Of a DNA stretch of 64,000 nt, positions 60,392-64,000 are shown piece by piece. Numbering within the stretch: position 1 is the first letter of the stretch; every line of letters starts with the position of its first letter. Source of the stretch: Micropterix aruncella (Eukaryota; Arthropoda; Insecta; Lepidoptera; Micropterigidae); the NCBI GenBank assembly GCA_944548615.1, contig OX155980.1, positions 62,307,582-62,371,581 of the forward strand. The letters run 5' to 3'. A program made the translations under genes and the position numbers. Under the pieces are notes generated by a model, which worked only from the letters and a program-made list of their open reading frames with translations, made no database searches and was not told the origin of the DNA.

Positions 60392-61243
60392 CGGAATGGG
60401 ACAAGTGGGCGCGGCCAACTGGGCGCGGCCGACTGGGCGCTGCTAACTGGGCGCCGCCGACTGGACGCCAGGCCAACTGGGCGCAGGGACAACTGGGCGC
60501 GAGCCAAGTGGGCGCGGGACAGGTGGGCGCCAAAATTATATTATGCAATATATTTATATATTTATTTATTGTGACTGACTATTTAAAAAATAACTAATGG
60601 TGAAACATTACCTTCGTAGCTATACTGTGATACATCCGTTTCAGAGCTAGCTTTTACATGGGATTTAACATTTACATAATAAATTTAGTGCAAAATATCA
60701 AAAAATATATAGAAAGTATTATATATACTATGAAAGCCTTTAAATACATTTACTCAAATAATTTACAAGACTGGAAATAGTTAATGCTCTGTTGATATAA
60801 TATTGATCGTTTTATTTTTTTATTTATTTTACAGCCAACCTATATACGTGAAATATATACGTGACCATAAATATAAAGCTCTGCATTTTATGATATTTTT
60901 TTATATTTTTCACTAAATTTAATAAGTATTTATTATGTAAATGTTAAATCCCATATAAACGCTAGCTCTGAAACGGGTGTATCACAGTATAGCTAAGAAG
61001 TTAATGTTTCACCATTAGTTAATTTTTATATAATGTAGCAATAAAAATATTTCTCGTCAGTCACAATAAAAAAATATGTAAATATATTGCATAATATAAT
61101 TTTGTCGCCCACCTTTCCCGCGCCCACTTGGCTCGCGCCCAGTTGTCCCTGCGTCCAGTTGGCCTAGCGCCCAGTCGGCGGCGCCCAGTTAGCAGCGCCC
61201 AGTCGGCCGCGCCCAGTTGGCCGCGCCCACTTGTCCTAGACCG
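60392..61243. mobile_element. Foldback element with GC-rich minisatellite arms and 9-bp target duplication, 852 bp
   Basis: The two ends are inverted copies of each other: the left arm 60392-60715 pairs with the right arm 60885-61243, with few mismatches and one insertion of about 35 bp in the right arm. The spacer is 60716-60884. The outer part of each arm consists of about nine 14-16 bp units of the type AACTGGGCGCGGCC. The inner part is AT-rich. The perfect direct repeat GTTCTAAGT lies at 60383-60391 and 61244-61252. No open frame of note. A 9-bp duplication and long inverted arms with internal tandem repeats are features of Foldback/Mutator-like elements, but the class is inferred. Confidence 0.9.
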
Positions 61244-61252
61244 GTTCTAAGT

Positions 61253-62449
61253 AGATCACCAATACAAATAATCATTAAAAAAATAACTTGAAAAAAAAAC
61301 TGAATTAAAATAGGTTAAAAATCAAACATTCAGTAAATCATATCAATTTCAAAACTATAAAAAACTTATAATAAATAATATTGACTTATTATACAGCTGC
61401 TATATACAATCAACAAGCTATTATATAGAATAAAAATAATTACGTGTATAGCAAAAAAGTTATAAAAAATATTTATTTATTTTAAAAACGTCATAAATCT
61501 TTTTTTTTGTATCTTCTACCCAGGCTAATTAACAATAATATAAGGCTAGATATTTGTTGTTTTCTCCTTATTTTTTAATGGTTTTTACTCAAACCATTAT
61601 TGGAGCTAGAAAACTGTAGCGACTTTGTCTAAAAGACGTTAGACGTGTCGGTACTTTAAACTTGACGTAATTGGCAGTTTTCACACTGGCCAGTTTAAAC
61701 TTCGATAACGTCGGTTTGAGTCGAATTCAAAGCAATAAATACAACTATTTTAAAACCAGCTATTCATACGTCTTTCGTTATACGTTTGCTGTTGCTCGGA
61801 TATTTTCGTGAATGCGATTATGAAAAGTTGAGAATTCGCGTTATTACCGAATATGAGGACCTGTCCCCGTGATATACTTCTGCTGCTTCGTGTGATGTGG
61901 CACACCAGTTAAAACAAATATATACTATCAAGATCTGCAAACAATGATGTAGATACATGTGGTTAAACTAGTCAATATCTCTCCGCTGCTGCTTCTACAC
62001 GACAACCCTTAACCACACGCTTCACAGCAGATAAATCTGCAAAGCTGCAGGAGTTTTTCGAGATGAAGACGGAAGTACTAATTTTGAGCCTCCCTGCGAC
62101 GATTAAGACTATTTCCAGATTGAAGTCTGCCTATCGGTCTGTCTGTATATATTCCTCCACGATAGCGCCGAAACGTTTAATCCGATTGAGCTGAAATTTG
62201 GTATGCAAGCATCATTTGGACATGGCAAGAGTTTAAAAGGGCCACCAAAGGGGGCGCACTAGTCGTACAAAATGCCAATATCGAAATATTAAACTTAGAG
62301 ACTTCAGATTGGTACACAGATGCCTTGTTGGGGCAAAATCATATCATGAAATTTCGTTTGGAATATCTTCTATACAAATTACAAGCTACCATAATAGTAT
62401 CTTAATTCTGCCATACATTATACCGCTAGTATAATGAAACCACAACGGG
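61253..62449. other. AT-rich sequence, no assigned gene
   Basis: 62095-62280 has the pattern CTGTCTGTATATATTCCTCC, AACGTTTAATCCGATTGAGC and GAAATTTGGTATGCAAGC. This resembles the interior of the Helitron-like repeats at 46.4-47.2 kb, but too loosely to align. Confidence 0.4.
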
Positions 62450-62572
62450 TTCGTCTGCCGGCCAAGAGAGGGCGCTCATTGTTTATATTTATGAAATTAT
62501 TGTTCAGATGAAATCAGTCCCTGGCTGCTTGTCGGGAAAATCTTGGGGCGACACAACCGATTTTTATTTTAT
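62450..62572 (+). repeat. Interspersed repeat shared with 23.77-23.88 kb (copy 2)
   Basis: Same order of blocks as copy 1, with the terminal TCTTGGGGCGACACAACCGA best preserved. Unclassified. Confidence 0.75.
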
Positions 62573-63466
62573 TACTACTCGTAGGTAATTCAATATTCGA
62601 ACACAGTTAACCAGAAAAGATTGATTCTCGGTTGTTATATATTTATTTAGTCGATTTAGTTGCAGCAGTTTAGGAATAGGAACAAACGCTCAAAAGAGGC
62701 CCACTGTACGAGAACGACCCGCGTCGCACGGTACAGTTGCCAGTTCATTCAGTTAACCGTCTTGGCGCCACCAACCTGTTCTTTCGTACAGCTGACTTCG
62801 TTTCCACTATCATTCGCGTCTTAGTCGCTCTAATCGGGTCCACCTGATTGGGCGAATTGATTAAACCACAAACAAGTTTCGATTAATTAAAATAAACGGC
62901 TCGACATGACTCGCACTAAGGTTCCTCGTAGGATATATTACTTATAATTAATCAATCATTTATTATTGTCTTAAATACTTTTAAGTTCTCCCTAGACGGT
63001 CAAAACTGCTTATCAAGCACCTGAATTTTTCGTGCTTGACATGCAATTTTAACAGTATAGTACTAAGCTTGATGTGCTTAGCAAGCAAACTACGTGCTAT
63101 TGTCTATTTGCAATGCTCGTCGAGCTTGCAATTTGTATTTTTGCAATGCTTAACCATCTGTTTGCTTGTTTGTTTGCTTTTTCAATTTCTTCAACGCTTG
63201 ACCATCTAGATATATGTATGTCAAGAAACTCTCAATAGTCACAATAGGCAACGGGGTCGGTGGCCAACAAACTATTTTAAATAAATCTTTTCGTCAAACT
63301 CATCCCATTTAGGGTTTTTAGCCTCATAATATGTGTGACAAGGAGAGCTGGTCGTTTACAAACATGGCTGGTAGAGACGGCGATATACTTTCGGGCATCT
63401 GCTTGCTCGCTTTCTCCCACAAGCGCAGCGATAAACTCCACCTACTTGCCTGAGAACAAGCCGCCG
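62573..63466. other. AT-rich sequence with CAAGC/GCTTG-rich patch, no gene seen
   Basis: 63000-63220 contains many GCTTG and CAAGC words (for example GATGTGCTTAGCAAGCAAAC) in a loosely repeated, partly inverted arrangement. No gene or terminal repeat was recognised. Confidence 0.45.
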
Positions 63467-63735
63467 TATATATATACTAGTGATATTACCCGGCATTACC
63501 AGTATTATATCCGGGCTTTTCATGGCGATCAATAGAACGGTATAAAAGTTGATGTGCTGCAGCGCCAGTTAGTGGCGAATTACAACAAAAAGGATGGCGC
63601 GAAAATATTATCCGTGCTGAATAACCTATGTATATCAATGTTCATGGCGATCGGTTGAACAGTATAGAAGTTGATGTACCGCAGCGCTATCTATTGGCGA
63701 GTTATGATAGCGCGAAAATACTAAGCCAGCGAAGA
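63467..63735 (-). mobile_element. Helitron-like non-autonomous repeat (inverted relative of 47.0-47.24 kb)
   Basis: Read on the minus strand it ends CTGGTAATGCCGGGTAATAT followed by CACTAGT and a TA run. This parallels ACGGGCAACGCCGGGTAATA followed by CCACTCGT at 47.2 kb. Further homology includes the CTGCAGCGCC and TTCATGGCGATCGG blocks, the latter also seen near 63643. Ending in CTAG before T with a nearby GC-rich inverted repeat is the expected 3' end of a Helitron. An internal near-duplicate (63519-63575 and 63642-63700) is present. Confidence 0.5.
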
Positions 63736-64000
63736 ATAGAGCCGGGTTCAACATAGTCTTGCCATAACTAAAATACTATGTTATTGCGCGTTACTCAATC
63801 ACCTTCATCAAAGTGAAGAGGCGTACACACCCTATCCAATCAAAAATATTCATTCAGATCAGATCTTGTAAAGCTAGTCATAAACAATATTAACAAGTTT
63901 TTAGATCCAAATCGAGTCCGTTTTAAAATTGATTGACAAAGCTTGCACTGATCACTTCAAATAGTAGCTTATTTGACTACTCTATTTTGCAGAATGGTCT
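63736..64000. other. Sequence at window edge, no gene seen
   Basis: No motif recognised before the window ends. Confidence 0.5.

Noticed and set aside
60366..60548. Cys/Ala/Pro-rich 60-codon frame in the foldback arm
   Set aside because: It translates the GGGCGC minisatellite on the minus strand and is not conserved as protein.

Overview
The window reads as non-coding, transposon-rich nuclear DNA from an arthropod, most likely an insect and possibly a lepidopteran. The species guess is weak: it rests on the mix of transposon families and AT-rich composition, and no host gene could be identified by name. Sequence directly shows AT-rich unique DNA, six long (TA)n arrays of about 130-420 bp, one 200-N assembly gap inside a TA-rich stretch, and many broken transposon pieces. 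No bacterial-type operons, rRNA genes, CRISPR arrays or intact host genes were seen. The only host-gene-like signal is one 96-bp GC-rich open segment bounded by splice-like sites near 2.1 kb. Layout, left to right. 0-7.3 kb: a (TA)n array with a flanking repeat whose inverted relative lies at 34.4 kb, the candidate exon, a reverse-strand copy of a GC-rich repeat called GCR here, and a decayed reverse transcriptase. 7.3-26 kb: mostly AT-rich DNA with further LINE remnants (12, 16.2 and 22.4 kb), an orphan 136-codon ORF, an interspersed repeat called E20 interrupted by a retroposon, and an 851-bp hAT-type MITE with a perfect 8-bp target duplication. 26-40.7 kb: short CACAGTATA-ended MITEs, a mariner remnant, a LINE 3' end carrying an in-frame 15-bp minisatellite, the N gap, a Tc1 remnant, a tRNA-like SINE head, and a nest in which a hAT element sits inside the TA array of an E20 copy. 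41-55 kb: several GCR copies, a second LINE 3' end, a Penelope-like element with a GIY-YIG domain and hammerhead-like motifs, a Helitron helicase scrap and an inverted-repeat MITE. 57-64 kb: another GCR copy, the best-preserved gene (a 5'-truncated non-LTR retrotransposon with RT, RNase H and zinc knuckle, a (TAC)n tail and a 10-bp target duplication), and about 110 bp further on an 852-bp foldback element with GC-rich minisatellite arms and a 9-bp target duplication. The genes do not form a pathway. They are independent mobile-element insertions of different ages, several nested. The most interesting objects are the foldback element, the recurrent unclassified GCR family (at least seven copies or part-copies), the Penelope element with its ribozyme-like motifs, and the association of long TA arrays with defined repeat families. 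Protein-family calls were made by eye from motifs without database searches.
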